This document shows, piece by piece, positions 44,032-53,103 of a stretch of 64,000 nucleotides of DNA. A model generated the notes under the pieces. It made no database searches. It was given only the letters and a program-made list of their open reading frames with translations, and had not been told where the DNA came from. The stretch spans positions 186,001 to 250,000 of the forward strand of contig NZ_LXFU01000050.1 in NCBI RefSeq assembly GCF_001657485.1. Direction: 5' to 3'. The first letter of the stretch is position 1; each line of letters begins with the position of its first letter. The position numbers were made by a program, and so were the translations under genes. This DNA comes from Rhizobium sp. WYCCWR10014 (lineage in GTDB: Bacteria; Pseudomonadota; Alphaproteobacteria; Rhizobiales; Rhizobiaceae).

Positions 44032-44883
44032 TCAGCGGCTCGGCTGAGACCAGCGGCACAGGCGCCGCTGCAGCAAAACGAGCAGGGCATTGGCGGCAAG
44101 CCCGAGGAAGGCGAGCAGAAGGATCGCCGCAAACATCAGCGGGATCTGAAAATTGTACTGGGCGTTCATGACCTGGAAGCCGATACCCTTGTTGGCGCCG
44201 ATCATTTCGGCGGCAATCAACAGGAGAAGCGCGGTCGTCGCCGAAAGACGCAGGCCGACGAAGATCGCCGGCACCGACGCCGGCAGGATGACGCGGCGAA
44301 AGATAGTCAGCGGTCCGGCGCCATAAGTCCGCGCCATCTCGATAAGCTTCTTGTCCACCTCCTTGACGCCGCTGATCGTGGCGAGCAGCACCGGAAACAG
44401 TGTGGCCCAGAAGATCACGAAGATCTTGGATGTCTCGCCGAGGCCGAGCAGCAGGATGAAGACCGGATAGAGCGCGAGCGCCGAGGTCTGGCGGAAGAGC
44501 TGCAGGATCGGATCGAGCGCCTGTTCGACCGCACGAACCTGGCCCATGAACAGGCCAAGTGGAATGCCGATCACGACGGCAAAGGCGAAGGCGGTTCCGG
44601 ATCGCTGCAGACTAATGGCGATGTCATCGAGCAGCGCGCCATTGGCCAGATTGGTCCAAAGAGCCGACAGGATGACGTTCAGGGGCGGGAAGACGGCGGG
44701 GTTGACCCAGCCTCTGGTGCTCGACACCTGCCAGAACACGAGGAAGCCGATGAGAAGGCCATAACGCGGCAAAAGCGATGCGAGCACCCCGCGCACATTG
44801 GAGGCGAGAGTGGAAATATTGCTTTCGCTGCTCTTCGGGCGGCCGAAGCTTCTCGGAAGAACCTGGTTGATCTCATAAGACAT
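44032..44883 (-). CDS. Sulfonate-type ABC transporter permease (SsuC-like)
   Basis: A 283-residue permease with six predicted spans. It begins after a polar N-terminus with LLPRYGLLIGFLVFWQVSS and has an EAA loop LIEMARTYGAGPLTIFRRVILPASVPAIFVG, typical of SsuC/TauC. The ATG at 44883 has GAGGAG six bases upstream and follows the monooxygenase stop by ten bases. Confidence 0.89.
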   Translation of the reverse strand: MSYEINQVLPRSFGRPKSSESNISTLASNVRGVLASLLPRYGLLIGFLVFWQVSSTRGWVNPAVFPPLNVILSALWTNLANGALLDDIAISLQRSGTAFAFAVVIGIPLGLFMGQVRAVEQALDPILQLFRQTSALALYPVFILLLGLGETSKIFVIFWATLFPVLLATISGVKEVDKKLIEMARTYGAGPLTIFRRVILPASVPAIFVGLRLSATTALLLLIAAEMIGANKGIGFQVMNAQYNFQIPLMFAAILLLAFLGLAANALLVLLQRRLCRWSQPSR

Positions 44884-44893
44884 TCACCGCTCC

Positions 44894-46246
44894 TCACTCT
44901 GCTGCCTGGAGAGCTGCACGTCCTGCAGCCAACCGATTGATGGGGAAAGGCAGGCCGAGGTTTTCGCGAAGCGTCTTGCCCTCATAGGCCGTCCGGAACA
45001 GGCCGCGACGCTGCAGCTCCGGGATGACAAGATCGACGAAGTCGTCGAGTGCCGTCGGCAGCCAGGGCGGCAGAATGTTGAAGCCGTCGGCAGCTTCGTT
45101 CTCGAACCAGTTCTGTAGCGTATCGGCGATCTGTTCGGGCGTTCCGACGATGGTGTAGTGACCGCGGGCGGAGGCGATCCATTGATAGAGCTGGCGAATG
45201 GTGAAGTTGTTTTCATCGGCGATCTGGCGGATGAGGGCCTGGCGGCTCTTCATGCCTTCCGTCGGCGGCGCTGGCGGAAGAGGCCCGTCGAGATCATAAC
45301 CGTGCAGATCGAGCGTGCCGCCGGTCAGGCCATTGAGGAGGCCGATCCCGTCCTCTTCGACGATGAGCGAGGTCAGGCGGTCGTATTTCTCGCGCGCCTC
45401 CGCCTCGGTCCTGCCGACGAAAGCGGATACGCCGGGCATGACGAGGATGTGATCGGGGTTTCGGCCGAGACCACGGGCGCGTGCCTTGATGTCCCGGTAG
45501 AACTCCTGGGCGGTTTCGATATGCTGATGGGCGGTGAAGATGACCTCGGCCGTTGCTGCGGCAAGCCCGCGTCCGTCGTCGGATTGGCCGGCCTGGACGA
45601 TGACGGGATGCCCCTGCGGCGATCGCGACACGTTAAGCGGACCGCGCACGCTGAAGTGCTCGCCGCGGTGGTCGGTGTCGTGTAGCTTCGACGGGTCGAA
45701 GAACACGCCGGAGTCCTTGTCCCGGATGAATGCGTCGTCTTCGAAGCTTTCCCAGAGTTTGCGGACAACGTCGACATGCTCGGCAGCGCGGCGATATCGG
45801 TCCGCATGCGGAAGCTGGGTATCGCGGTTGAAGTTCTGCGCCGTCAGGTCGCCCGTCGTGGTCACGACGTTCCAGCCGGCGCGGCCATCCGAGATCAGAT
45901 CCAGCGAGGCGAACTTGCGCGCGGTCGTGTAAGGCTCCTCGTAGGTGGTCGAGGACGTGGCGATAAAGCCGAGATGAGTGGTGAAAGGCGCAAGGGCGGA
46001 GAACAGGGTCACGGGTTCGAAGCCGGCGACGCGGGCGTTGCCGCCTTCGCGTGCTCCACCGAAACCGACCGCCAGCCCGTCGGCCAGGAAATAGGCATCG
46101 AAGAGCCCGCGCTCAGCTGTCAAAGCGAGACGTTTGTGAAACTCAAAACTGGTCGCGCCGTCGGCCGGCTGGTCGGGATGCCGCCATGAAGCAACATGCT
46201 GTCCGCCACCGGGAAGAAATGCCCCAAGCCTGATTTTCCGTGTCAT
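44894..46246 (-). CDS. FMN-dependent LLM-class monooxygenase, NtaA/DszA family
   Basis: A 450-residue flavin monooxygenase closely related in layout to the one at 28173. Motifs are HVASWRHPDQPADGATSFEFHKRLALTAERGLFDAYFLAD, ASLDLISDGRAGWNVVT and GHPVIVQAGQSDDGRGLAAATAEVIFTAHQ. It is the first gene of a leftward operon with a sulfonate-type importer. It probably attacks the C-S bond of the imported compound using FMNH2 from a reductase encoded elsewhere. GGAGAG lies nine bases before the ATG. Confidence 0.88.
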   Translation of the reverse strand: MTRKIRLGAFLPGGGQHVASWRHPDQPADGATSFEFHKRLALTAERGLFDAYFLADGLAVGFGGAREGGNARVAGFEPVTLFSALAPFTTHLGFIATSSTTYEEPYTTARKFASLDLISDGRAGWNVVTTTGDLTAQNFNRDTQLPHADRYRRAAEHVDVVRKLWESFEDDAFIRDKDSGVFFDPSKLHDTDHRGEHFSVRGPLNVSRSPQGHPVIVQAGQSDDGRGLAAATAEVIFTAHQHIETAQEFYRDIKARARGLGRNPDHILVMPGVSAFVGRTEAEAREKYDRLTSLIVEEDGIGLLNGLTGGTLDLHGYDLDGPLPPAPPTEGMKSRQALIRQIADENNFTIRQLYQWIASARGHYTIVGTPEQIADTLQNWFENEAADGFNILPPWLPTALDDFVDLVIPELQRRGLFRTAYEGKTLRENLGLPFPINRLAAGRAALQAAE

Positions 46247-46643
46247 TGCGCGTTCTCTCCGGTTGCCGTCAACAGCTCGGCCTTCCCCAAGGCCAAGTAA
46301 AAAATTGGCTGTTGGACTGCTAAAATACGTTCTCTATCAATTTTATAGAGAAACTTAATTTCATAGTTTCGGAGGAAGAGTGAATAGATTTCCTGGATTG
46401 GCAGGAAATCGGAAATCAACGATCGGGGCGGCTACTCCGGGTATGCGAGCACAGGCCGGCAGCCGGGATCTGCAGGCGTGGCGAAGAGCCCGGCTGAGAC
46501 GACAAAAATAGCGCCCTGTGCCCGCTGCAGCGCCGCCGGAGCGAACATGATCCGATTTGACGAGCATGGAATTGAATGCCGGCTTACGCACGAGCATCCG
46601 TGCCACCTGACATCGATGCCTTGATGTGCTCAGGGCATCGGTC
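46247..46643. other. Intergenic region with operator-like dyad, otherwise empty
   Basis: About 397 bases between the start of the sulfonate operon and the 3' end of the IclR gene. Apart from the inverted repeat at 46330-46352 and AT-rich promoter-like DNA at 46300-46370, I see no gene or repeat. Confidence 0.5.
46330..46352. promoter_or_regulatory. Putative shared operator of sulfonate operons (site 2)
   Basis: TTCTCTAT and ATAGAGAA form a perfect 8-bp inverted repeat with a 7-base spacer, about 85 bases before the monooxygenase start. Its core 46333-46349 matches 14 of 17 bases with the site at 25372-25388. Confidence 0.55.
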
Positions 46644-47423
46644 TCATTTTGGCCGGGTCGGGGCATGGTCGAGGCCGGCGGCGGCCTTCTTCAGACAGTC
46701 GAGGTAGCGGTCGCGGTTGGCAATGCCATCGTCGCGCGGCGTGACGAGGCAGAGCGTTGCGGCGGCATGACCTTCCTCGCCCCGCACCGGTACAGCAAAA
46801 CAGTGCGTGAAGCTGTCGACGATACTGTTGAAGGTGAAGAGACCTTCGCGCTCGGCTTGGCGCACCTCGGCGATGAAGGTTTGCGGCTCGAGCCATTCGC
46901 CGTTCGGCAGGCGGAAATCCTGCGGCGGAATGAAGGTCAGGATTTCCTGATCCGACAGATGCGCGACGAGCAGGCGGCCGGACGCCGTCCACGGGATCGG
47001 CACCGACTGCCCGACATCCGTCGAAATGCGGAAGGGGCGCGCGCCTTCGCGCATGCGGACGACCGTGTATCTGTTTCCATCCAGCATGCAGAACTGCGCC
47101 GTCTCCCGCGTCTCGTCGGCAAGCTGTTCCAGCGCCGCCTCGCATTCGCGGGTGAAATCAAAATGGTTCTCATAGGCTGCGCCGAGGAAATACAGTTTGC
47201 GGCCGAGATAGACACGCCCCTCGCCGCCGGTGAATTCCAGGATGCCATTCTGCAGCAGCAGGTTGACGAGCTCGTAAACCGATGAGCGCGGCGCGCCGAT
47301 CTGCGCGGCGATTTCATTCGGCTTCAGAGCCTGGCGTTTCTGGCGCAGGAAATCGAGGATCTCGAAGGCGCGGTCGAGCCCGCGGGCCCGCTTGCCGGCT
47401 GCTTCGTCCTGAACTGCATCCAT
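46644..47423 (-). CDS. IclR family transcriptional regulator
   Basis: A 259-residue IclR-type regulator. The N-terminal winged helix (LDRAFEILDFLRQKRQALKPNEIAAQIGAPRSSVYELVNLLLQNGIL) is followed by the effector domain. The effector domain ends in NSIVDSFTHCFAVPVRGEEGHAAATLCLV. The start at 47423 has AGGGA upstream; an ATG at 47483 would add 20 residues without support. It is divergent from the ribose-type ABC operon at 47643 and is its likely local repressor or activator. A dyad in the shared promoter region is described separately. Confidence 0.88.
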   Translation of the reverse strand: MDAVQDEAAGKRARGLDRAFEILDFLRQKRQALKPNEIAAQIGAPRSSVYELVNLLLQNGILEFTGGEGRVYLGRKLYFLGAAYENHFDFTRECEAALEQLADETRETAQFCMLDGNRYTVVRMREGARPFRISTDVGQSVPIPWTASGRLLVAHLSDQEILTFIPPQDFRLPNGEWLEPQTFIAEVRQAEREGLFTFNSIVDSFTHCFAVPVRGEEGHAAATLCLVTPRDDGIANRDRYLDCLKKAAAGLDHAPTRPK

Positions 47424-47559
47424 TGCTGTCGATCCCTTTTTTTGTCCGGCCAAGCTTTTCAAGCCGTCTGCCGCATCTGTCAATCGATCCCGTCATTCAT
47501 TGCGAATGAAATTTTTGCACCCCTCTTGCGAGGTAAAAAAATCGGCATAAGATCACCCC

Positions 47560-47595
47560 GTCCGGTATATAGATCACATGTACATTATATTGGAC
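47560..47595. promoter_or_regulatory. Candidate IclR operator, GTCC-N-GGAC dyad
   Basis: GTCC at 47560-47563 and GGAC at 47592-47595 bracket an AT-rich, partly symmetrical core (TATATAGATCACATGTAC...). It lies 48 bases before the ABC binding-protein start. The block TCCGGTATATAGATCA resembles TCCATTTTATAGAACA at 57023, upstream of the frameshifted gene. Confidence 0.45.
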
Positions 47596-47642
47596 ACGGA
47601 TGGCAAGCCGTCAACGCTGCCGCACACAAAAAGGGGATCGAC

Positions 47643-48716
47643 ATGAAGAATCTTGAAACCGGCATTTCCGCTTCGCTGCGCCGCCGCCTTCTTGCGGGTG
47701 CCGCCGCTGCTGCGGCACTCCTCGTCTTTTCGGCCGGCACGGCCTCGGCCGCCGCCAATTGCATCAAGGGTGACAGGAAGGCGCCCTATACGATCGGCTG
47801 GGCGAACATCTATTCGGTACCGACCTGGATGAAGCAGACCGAAGGCACCATCACGGCTGAAGTGGAGGAACTGAAGAAGGCGGGCCTGGTGAAGGACCTG
47901 ATGATCACGGACGCGCAGGGCAACGCCCAGACGCAGATCCAGCAGATCCAGTCGATGATCGACGCCAATGTCGACGCCATCGTGGTGATCGCCGGTTCTT
48001 CCAACGCGCTCGACCGCGTCATATCAGATGCCTGCGACAAGGGCATCGCCGTCGTGAATTTCGACAGCCTTGTCAACACCGACAAGGTGACGGCGAAGAT
48101 CAACACCGATTCCAACGAATGGGGCGCGACCGCTGCCAAGTGGATGGTCGGCCAGCTCGGCGGCAAGGGCAAGATCATCATCATGAACGGCCCGGCCGGC
48201 ATTTCGGTGAGCGATGACCGCCGCAAGGGCGCCCAGCCGGTCCTCGACGCCAATCCCGGTCTCCAGGTGATCACCGAGACGAACACGGAATATAACGTCG
48301 CCCCGGCACAGGAAGCGATGACCAGCCTGCTCTTCGCCAATCCCGAAATCGACGGCGTGCTGTCGCTCGGCGGCGCGCTGTCGGCCGGCTCGGTGCTGGC
48401 CTTCGAGCGCCAGGGCCGCGACCAGGTGCCGACAACAGGCGAAAACGCCAGGCAGTTCCTGGAACTCTGGAAGGAGAAGGGACTGAAGGGCTGGGCCACC
48501 ATGCAGCCCAACTGGCTCGGCGCGCTGTCCGTTTACACCGCCGTGGAGGCGCTGGAAGGCAAGGACGTTCCGGCCTTCGTCAAGGTGCCGCTGCCTGTCA
48601 TCGACGACAGCACGATCGGTAGCTACCTCGCCCGGGCCGACAAGTTCCCGGCTGATGGCTATATCTACTCGGACTACGACAAGGCGCTCTTCGACAAGCT
48701 GCTTGCCACCAAGTAA
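47643..48716 (+). CDS. Ribose-type ABC transporter substrate-binding protein
   Basis: A 357-residue periplasmic protein. The signal peptide is at residues 1-38 (RRRLLAGAAAAAALLVFSAGTASA). A Peripla_BP_4 domain follows: PYTIGWANIYSVPTWMKQTEGTI, then QSMIDANVDAIVVIAGSSNALDRVI. ATG 47643 has GGGGAT upstream. The ligand may not be a plain sugar: the operon encodes an amidohydrolase, a PLP enzyme, RidA and a deacylase, which points to an N-substituted amino compound. Confidence 0.88.
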   Translation: MKNLETGISASLRRRLLAGAAAAAALLVFSAGTASAAANCIKGDRKAPYTIGWANIYSVPTWMKQTEGTITAEVEELKKAGLVKDLMITDAQGNAQTQIQQIQSMIDANVDAIVVIAGSSNALDRVISDACDKGIAVVNFDSLVNTDKVTAKINTDSNEWGATAAKWMVGQLGGKGKIIIMNGPAGISVSDDRRKGAQPVLDANPGLQVITETNTEYNVAPAQEAMTSLLFANPEIDGVLSLGGALSAGSVLAFERQGRDQVPTTGENARQFLELWKEKGLKGWATMQPNWLGALSVYTAVEALEGKDVPAFVKVPLPVIDDSTIGSYLARADKFPADGYIYSDYDKALFDKLLATK

Positions 48717-48738
48717 TCCCGGGTTGAGGAAAGCCGTC

Positions 48739-50253
48739 ATGACGGAAGAAAAACCCCTGCTGGAAGCCCGGCAGGTGTTCAGGGGATTTTTCGGCAATCC
48801 CGTTTTGAAGGGCGTCGATATCGCCCTTCTGCCGGGCAGGGTTCACGCCCTGCTCGGCGAAAACGGCGCCGGCAAGTCCACGCTGATCAACCTCCTGTCC
48901 GGGGCTCTCCAGCCGGAGGGCGGTTCCATCCTCGTCGACGGCAAGCCGGTCGGGCGCTTCAGCCCGGCGGCTGCACGCGCGGCGGGTATTGCCGTCGTTC
49001 AGCAGGAGCTGAGCCTAACGGCCAATCTGTCGATTGCCGAAAATATCGGGCTCGGCGCCTTTCCGCGCCGGTTCGGTTTCATCGATTACAAAGCGCTTCA
49101 TCGCGGCGTGTCAGATGTCTGCGACATGGTGGGGCTCACCGAACCGCTCGACATGCCGGTCGCCGATCTGGCGCTTGGCCGCCGTCAGATGGTGGAGATC
49201 GCCAAGGCGCTGTTCCGCAAACCGCGCGTGCTGATCCTGGACGAGCCGACGTCGTCGCTTTCCGCACACGAAGCCGGCATCCTTGCCCGTCTGATCGAGA
49301 CCCTCAAGGACCGCGGCACGGCACTTCTCTACATTTCTCACCGCCTCAACGAAGTGCAGGCGCTCTGCTCGCATGTCACGGTGCTGAAGGACGGCTTGGT
49401 CACCGCCGACCAGTCGCTGTCCGGCATCGACGGTGAAGGCCTGGTGCGGCTGATGGTCGGCCGCGAGACCGGCGACCTGTTCCCACCGCGCTCCTTCACA
49501 GCACCCGGCGCGATGCGCATCAACGTCGAAGGCTTTTCCGCCGGCATGGTGCGTGACATCGGCTTCTCCGCCCGCGCCGGCGAAATCGTCGGCATTGGCG
49601 GGCTGGTGGGGCAAGGACAGGAAGACCTGCTGCTCGGCCTTTACGGCGCGATTCCGGCCTCGGCCGCTCGGGCGGAGGTCTCCGGCAAACCCGCCCTGCC
49701 CGCGCATGTCGGCGAGGCGAACGCCGCCGGTATCGTCTATGTCCCGGCCGACCGCAAGCACGAGGGGCTGGTGCTGCCCCACTCTATCGCATCCAATCTC
49801 ATCCTGCCCTCGCTCGGACGGCTCGCGCGCAAAGGGCTGCGCGACCGGCCGGCGGAAAACGGCCTGGTCGCCGATCTCGCGCGCCGGCTGACGATCAAGG
49901 GCGACACGGCCCGCCCGGTACAGGCGCTTTCCGGCGGCAACCAGCAGAAGGTGGCGCTCGCCAAATGGCTGCCGCTCGATCCCTCCGTTCTGCTCCTCAA
50001 CGATCCGACGCGCGGCGTCGACATCGAGACCAAGCGGGAAATCTACCTCATGCTCCGCGCCTTCGCCGCCGAGGGGCGGCTCGTCATACTGGCCAGCTCC
50101 GATACGCCGGAGCTCGTGCATCTCTGCGACCGTGTCGTGGTTCTGCGCGAGGGACGCGTCGCCGCGTCGCTGTCGCAGGATGAAATCAGCGAAGGAGCGA
50201 TCGTCGGCGCAGCCATGGGCATCACCACCACAACGCAGGGAGAGGCGGCATGA
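48739..50253 (+). CDS. Ribose-type ABC transporter ATPase, double domain
   Basis: A 504-residue CUT2-type ATPase. The first domain has Walker A GENGAGKST, signature LALGRRQMVEIAKAL and Walker B VLILDEPTSSL. The second has the degenerate loop GLVGQGQEDLL, signature LSGGNQQKVALAKWL and NDPTRGVD. ATG 48739 follows GAGGAAA by seven bases. Its stop overlaps the first permease start by four bases. Confidence 0.9.
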   Translation: MTEEKPLLEARQVFRGFFGNPVLKGVDIALLPGRVHALLGENGAGKSTLINLLSGALQPEGGSILVDGKPVGRFSPAAARAAGIAVVQQELSLTANLSIAENIGLGAFPRRFGFIDYKALHRGVSDVCDMVGLTEPLDMPVADLALGRRQMVEIAKALFRKPRVLILDEPTSSLSAHEAGILARLIETLKDRGTALLYISHRLNEVQALCSHVTVLKDGLVTADQSLSGIDGEGLVRLMVGRETGDLFPPRSFTAPGAMRINVEGFSAGMVRDIGFSARAGEIVGIGGLVGQGQEDLLLGLYGAIPASAARAEVSGKPALPAHVGEANAAGIVYVPADRKHEGLVLPHSIASNLILPSLGRLARKGLRDRPAENGLVADLARRLTIKGDTARPVQALSGGNQQKVALAKWLPLDPSVLLLNDPTRGVDIETKREIYLMLRAFAAEGRLVILASSDTPELVHLCDRVVVLREGRVAASLSQDEISEGAIVGAAMGITTTTQGEAA

Positions 50254-51212
50254 GCACAAGTTCGTCATCCCGGCTTTACGGCTCGATCCAGCTTCGACGC
50301 AACCGCGGCCTTGCCGGCCTTTATCTGGTTGTCGCCGCCTTTCTCATCCTCTATGCGCTGCTCTTTCCCGGCATCCTTTCGATCGGCGGCTTCTCCAAGT
50401 TCACGCAGAACTGGTTCCCGCTGGCGCTCGTCACCATGGCGCAGGCATTGCTCATGCTGAACGGCGGCATCACGCTGGCGATCGGCCCGCTCGTCAGCCT
50501 TGGAGCGGTGATCGCCGCGACGACAATGGAAGGCGCGCTCGGCGTGCCGGGCGGCATTCTCGCGGTCTCGCTTGCCGGTCTTTCGATCGGCGCCGTCATC
50601 GGCGCCATCGTTACCTATCTGAGGCTTCCCGCAATCATCGTCACGCTGGCCGGCTCCTTCATCATCGGCGGGGTCGCGCTCATCCTGCTGCCGCGGCCGG
50701 GCGGGTTCATTCCCGATTGGCTGTCGACGGTGCTGGCCGGCCACACGCCCGTCGCCTTCGCGTTGCTCGTCGTGATCCTCGGACTCTGGAAGGTCTTTCT
50801 GGCAACGCCGCTCGGCCTCGGCATCTACGCGGCCGGCGACAATCCGGTCGGCGCGTTCCGCTCCGGCGTCCCGGTCGAACGGGTGAAGGTCGCAGCCTTC
50901 GCGCTGTCCGGTCTTCTCGCAGCCCTGACCGGTCTCTTCGTCGCTGCGCAGACCGGGTCGGGTGATCCCGTTATCGGCACGCCCTTCACGCTGAACTCGA
51001 TCGCCGCCGCGGTGCTCGGCGGCGTGGGTTTCCTCGGCGGCAAAGGCACAATGCGCGGCGCGATCTGTGGCAGCCTGCTGCTCTCGGTGATGATCAACGT
51101 CATGTTCTTCCTGGGCTTCCCGCCGGTCGCGCAATATGTCGCGCAAGGTCTGATCATCGTCGGCGCGGTCGCCGTGCCGGAACTTCTTGGGGCTTGGAGG
51201 GCAAGACGATGA
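50250..51212 (+). CDS. Ribose-type ABC transporter permease 1
   Basis: A 320-residue RbsC-type permease with about nine hydrophobic segments. Landmarks are QALLMLNGGITLAIGPLVSLGAV near residue 70 and GLGIYAAGDNPVGAFRSGVPVERVKVAAFALSG. It overlaps both neighbours by four bases (ATGA). Together with the next permease it forms a heterodimeric channel. Confidence 0.9.
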   Translation: MSTSSSSRLYGSIQLRRNRGLAGLYLVVAAFLILYALLFPGILSIGGFSKFTQNWFPLALVTMAQALLMLNGGITLAIGPLVSLGAVIAATTMEGALGVPGGILAVSLAGLSIGAVIGAIVTYLRLPAIIVTLAGSFIIGGVALILLPRPGGFIPDWLSTVLAGHTPVAFALLVVILGLWKVFLATPLGLGIYAAGDNPVGAFRSGVPVERVKVAAFALSGLLAALTGLFVAAQTGSGDPVIGTPFTLNSIAAAVLGGVGFLGGKGTMRGAICGSLLLSVMINVMFFLGFPPVAQYVAQGLIIVGAVAVPELLGAWRARR

Positions 51213-52150
51213 ACATCATCAGGTCCGCGTTCCGCAATCCGCCGCTGCTGACCTTCCTTCTGGTCGCGCTCGTCTGGATCGTCGCAAGCGGCTCACTGCG
51301 TGGTTTCGGCGCCTATGGCCACCTGCGCTATCTGCTCGAACTCGCCGCGGTGATCGGCATTGCGGCTGCCGGCCAGACGCTCGTCATCCTGATGGGCGGC
51401 ATTGATCTGTCCGTCGGCGCGGTCATCACCGTCACGGCGATCCTGTTGCCGCTCATCTCGCCGGCGTGGGATCCAACCGGCCTCGCCGGCATCGCGGCGG
51501 CCCTTACCATCGCCACGGCTATCGGCCTGATGAACGGTGCCGGGGCCGCCTATCTTCGCGTGCCGCCGATCATCATGACGCTTGCCATGGCGACCTTCCT
51601 GCAGGGCTTGCTCGTCATCGTCGCCGGCGGCAGCGCGGTCACCGTCAGCAATCCGGCGGTCATTCTGCTCGGGCAGGCGCGGCCGTTCGGCATTCCCTCG
51701 GGCATCATTCTGTGGCTCGTCGTCTCGATCGTCGTCTTGCTGCTCGTCCACCGCATGCCGATCGGCGCGCGTTTCCTGGCGCTTGGGGCGAACCCGCTGG
51801 CGGCTCGGCTTTCCGGCGTCAGCGTCACCCGCAACACGCTGATCGTCCATACCCTGTCGGGCTTTTTCGCAGGGCTCGCAGGCATTCTCGTGCTCGGCAT
51901 GAACCGGCAAGGTTATGTCGGCATCGGCGACCCCTATCTGCTGACCTCGATCGCCGCCGTCGTGCTCGGCGGCACCTCCATCCTCGGCGGCCGCGGCACC
52001 TATGCCGGGACCATTCCGGGGGCAATCCTGCTCGTCACGACGACGGCGCTGATCACCGTCGTCAATGCTTCGCCCGGCTGGCGCTCGATCATGTTCGGCA
52101 CACTGATCCTTGCCCTTTTGCTCGTTTCCGGCCGCGAGGCGCGCAGATGA
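51209..52150 (+). CDS. Ribose-type ABC transporter permease 2
   Basis: A 313-residue RbsC-type permease. It has GQTLVILMGGIDLSVGAVITVTAIL near residue 55, the signature that is only partly kept in permease 1, and LGANPLAARLSGVSVTRNTLIVHTLSG. I chose ATG 51209 with GGAGGG seven bases upstream; TTG 51194 lies inside that site. It overlaps both the preceding permease and the following amidohydrolase by four bases. Confidence 0.9.
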   Translation: MNIIRSAFRNPPLLTFLLVALVWIVASGSLRGFGAYGHLRYLLELAAVIGIAAAGQTLVILMGGIDLSVGAVITVTAILLPLISPAWDPTGLAGIAAALTIATAIGLMNGAGAAYLRVPPIIMTLAMATFLQGLLVIVAGGSAVTVSNPAVILLGQARPFGIPSGIILWLVVSIVVLLLVHRMPIGARFLALGANPLAARLSGVSVTRNTLIVHTLSGFFAGLAGILVLGMNRQGYVGIGDPYLLTSIAAVVLGGTSILGGRGTYAGTIPGAILLVTTTALITVVNASPGWRSIMFGTLILALLLVSGREARR

Positions 52151-53103
52151 CTGAGCTCTACGACGGGCCGGTGATCGACCCGCACCATCACCTCTGGGAT
52201 CTCAGCCTGCAACGCCATCCCTGGCTTCAGAAGGCGCAGGCTTCCGGCGAGGAAATGGTTTTCGGAAGCCTCGCACCGATCCTGCGCGACTACGGCATCG
52301 ACGATTATCGCGCCGATGCTGCCCGCCAGAATGTAGTTGCGACCGTGCATGTGGAGGCCGGCTGGTCCGTTGCCTACCCGCTCGAAGAGAGCCGCTGGCT
52401 GGATGGCCTCGACCGCAGCTCCGGTGTGGCGCACCGTTATATCGCGCGCGTGCCCCTCGACGGGCCGGACGCCTTGCGCCTGCTCGAGGCGGAAGCGGCA
52501 AATCCCAACGTCGTCGGTATCCGTGATATTCTGAGCTGGCATCCCGATGTGGCGAAGAGTTTTGCTTCGCGCCCGAACCGCATGGGCGATCCCGCCTGGC
52601 GGGCAGGGTTAGCGCACGCCACGCGGCTCGGGCTGGTCTTCGACCTGATGCTCTATCCCTGGCAGATGAATGAGGCGCTCGAACTGGTGCGCGCTTTTCC
52701 GCAAACGCTTTTCGTGCTCAATCACGGTGGCAGCCCGGCCGATCGGACGGAGGACGGCATGGCGCTCTGGCGCCGCGGCATGCGGGCGCTCGGCAGCGAG
52801 CCGAATTTGCGCCTGAAGATTTCCGACCTCGTCGCCTACGACAATAAGTGGACGCTCGAAAGCTTGCAGCCGGTGATCGAGCATTGCCTCGATTGTTTCG
52901 GCCCGGCGCGCGCCATGTTCGCGAGCGACTTTCCGGTCGCGGGCTTGCATGCCTCTTTCGACGAGGTCTACCAGGTCTTCCGAGCGGTCGCCTCAGAGCT
53001 CTCTTACGACGAGAAGCGCGCCCTGTTCTTTGCCACGGCCAACGACACTTATCGCCTCGGCATCGCCGACCCGGCCGAGATCAGGAGTGGCCGCCATGTC
53101 TGA
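52147..53103 (+). CDS. Amidohydrolase family 2 metal-dependent hydrolase
   Basis: A 318-residue TIM-barrel protein of the Amidohydro_2 (PF04909-type) group. The N-terminal metal motif is VIDPHHHLWD with His13-His15. A His in FVLNHGG near residue 198 and an Asp in MFASDFPV near 260 complete the usual metal site. Relatives open lactones (for example L-fucono- or rhamnonolactone) or decarboxylate aromatic acids. It overlaps the permease gene by four bases and the PLP enzyme gene by eight, so it is a core part of this pathway. Lactone or cyclic amide opening is the likeliest role. Confidence 0.85.
   Translation: MTELYDGPVIDPHHHLWDLSLQRHPWLQKAQASGEEMVFGSLAPILRDYGIDDYRADAARQNVVATVHVEAGWSVAYPLEESRWLDGLDRSSGVAHRYIARVPLDGPDALRLLEAEAANPNVVGIRDILSWHPDVAKSFASRPNRMGDPAWRAGLAHATRLGLVFDLMLYPWQMNEALELVRAFPQTLFVLNHGGSPADRTEDGMALWRRGMRALGSEPNLRLKISDLVAYDNKWTLESLQPVIEHCLDCFGPARAMFASDFPVAGLHASFDEVYQVFRAVASELSYDEKRALFFATANDTYRLGIADPAEIRSGRHV

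Noticed and set aside
51466..52146. Long N-terminal extension of the amidohydrolase frame
   Set aside because: It lies within the second permease gene in another frame and is Arg/His-rich; the real start is the ATG at 52147.
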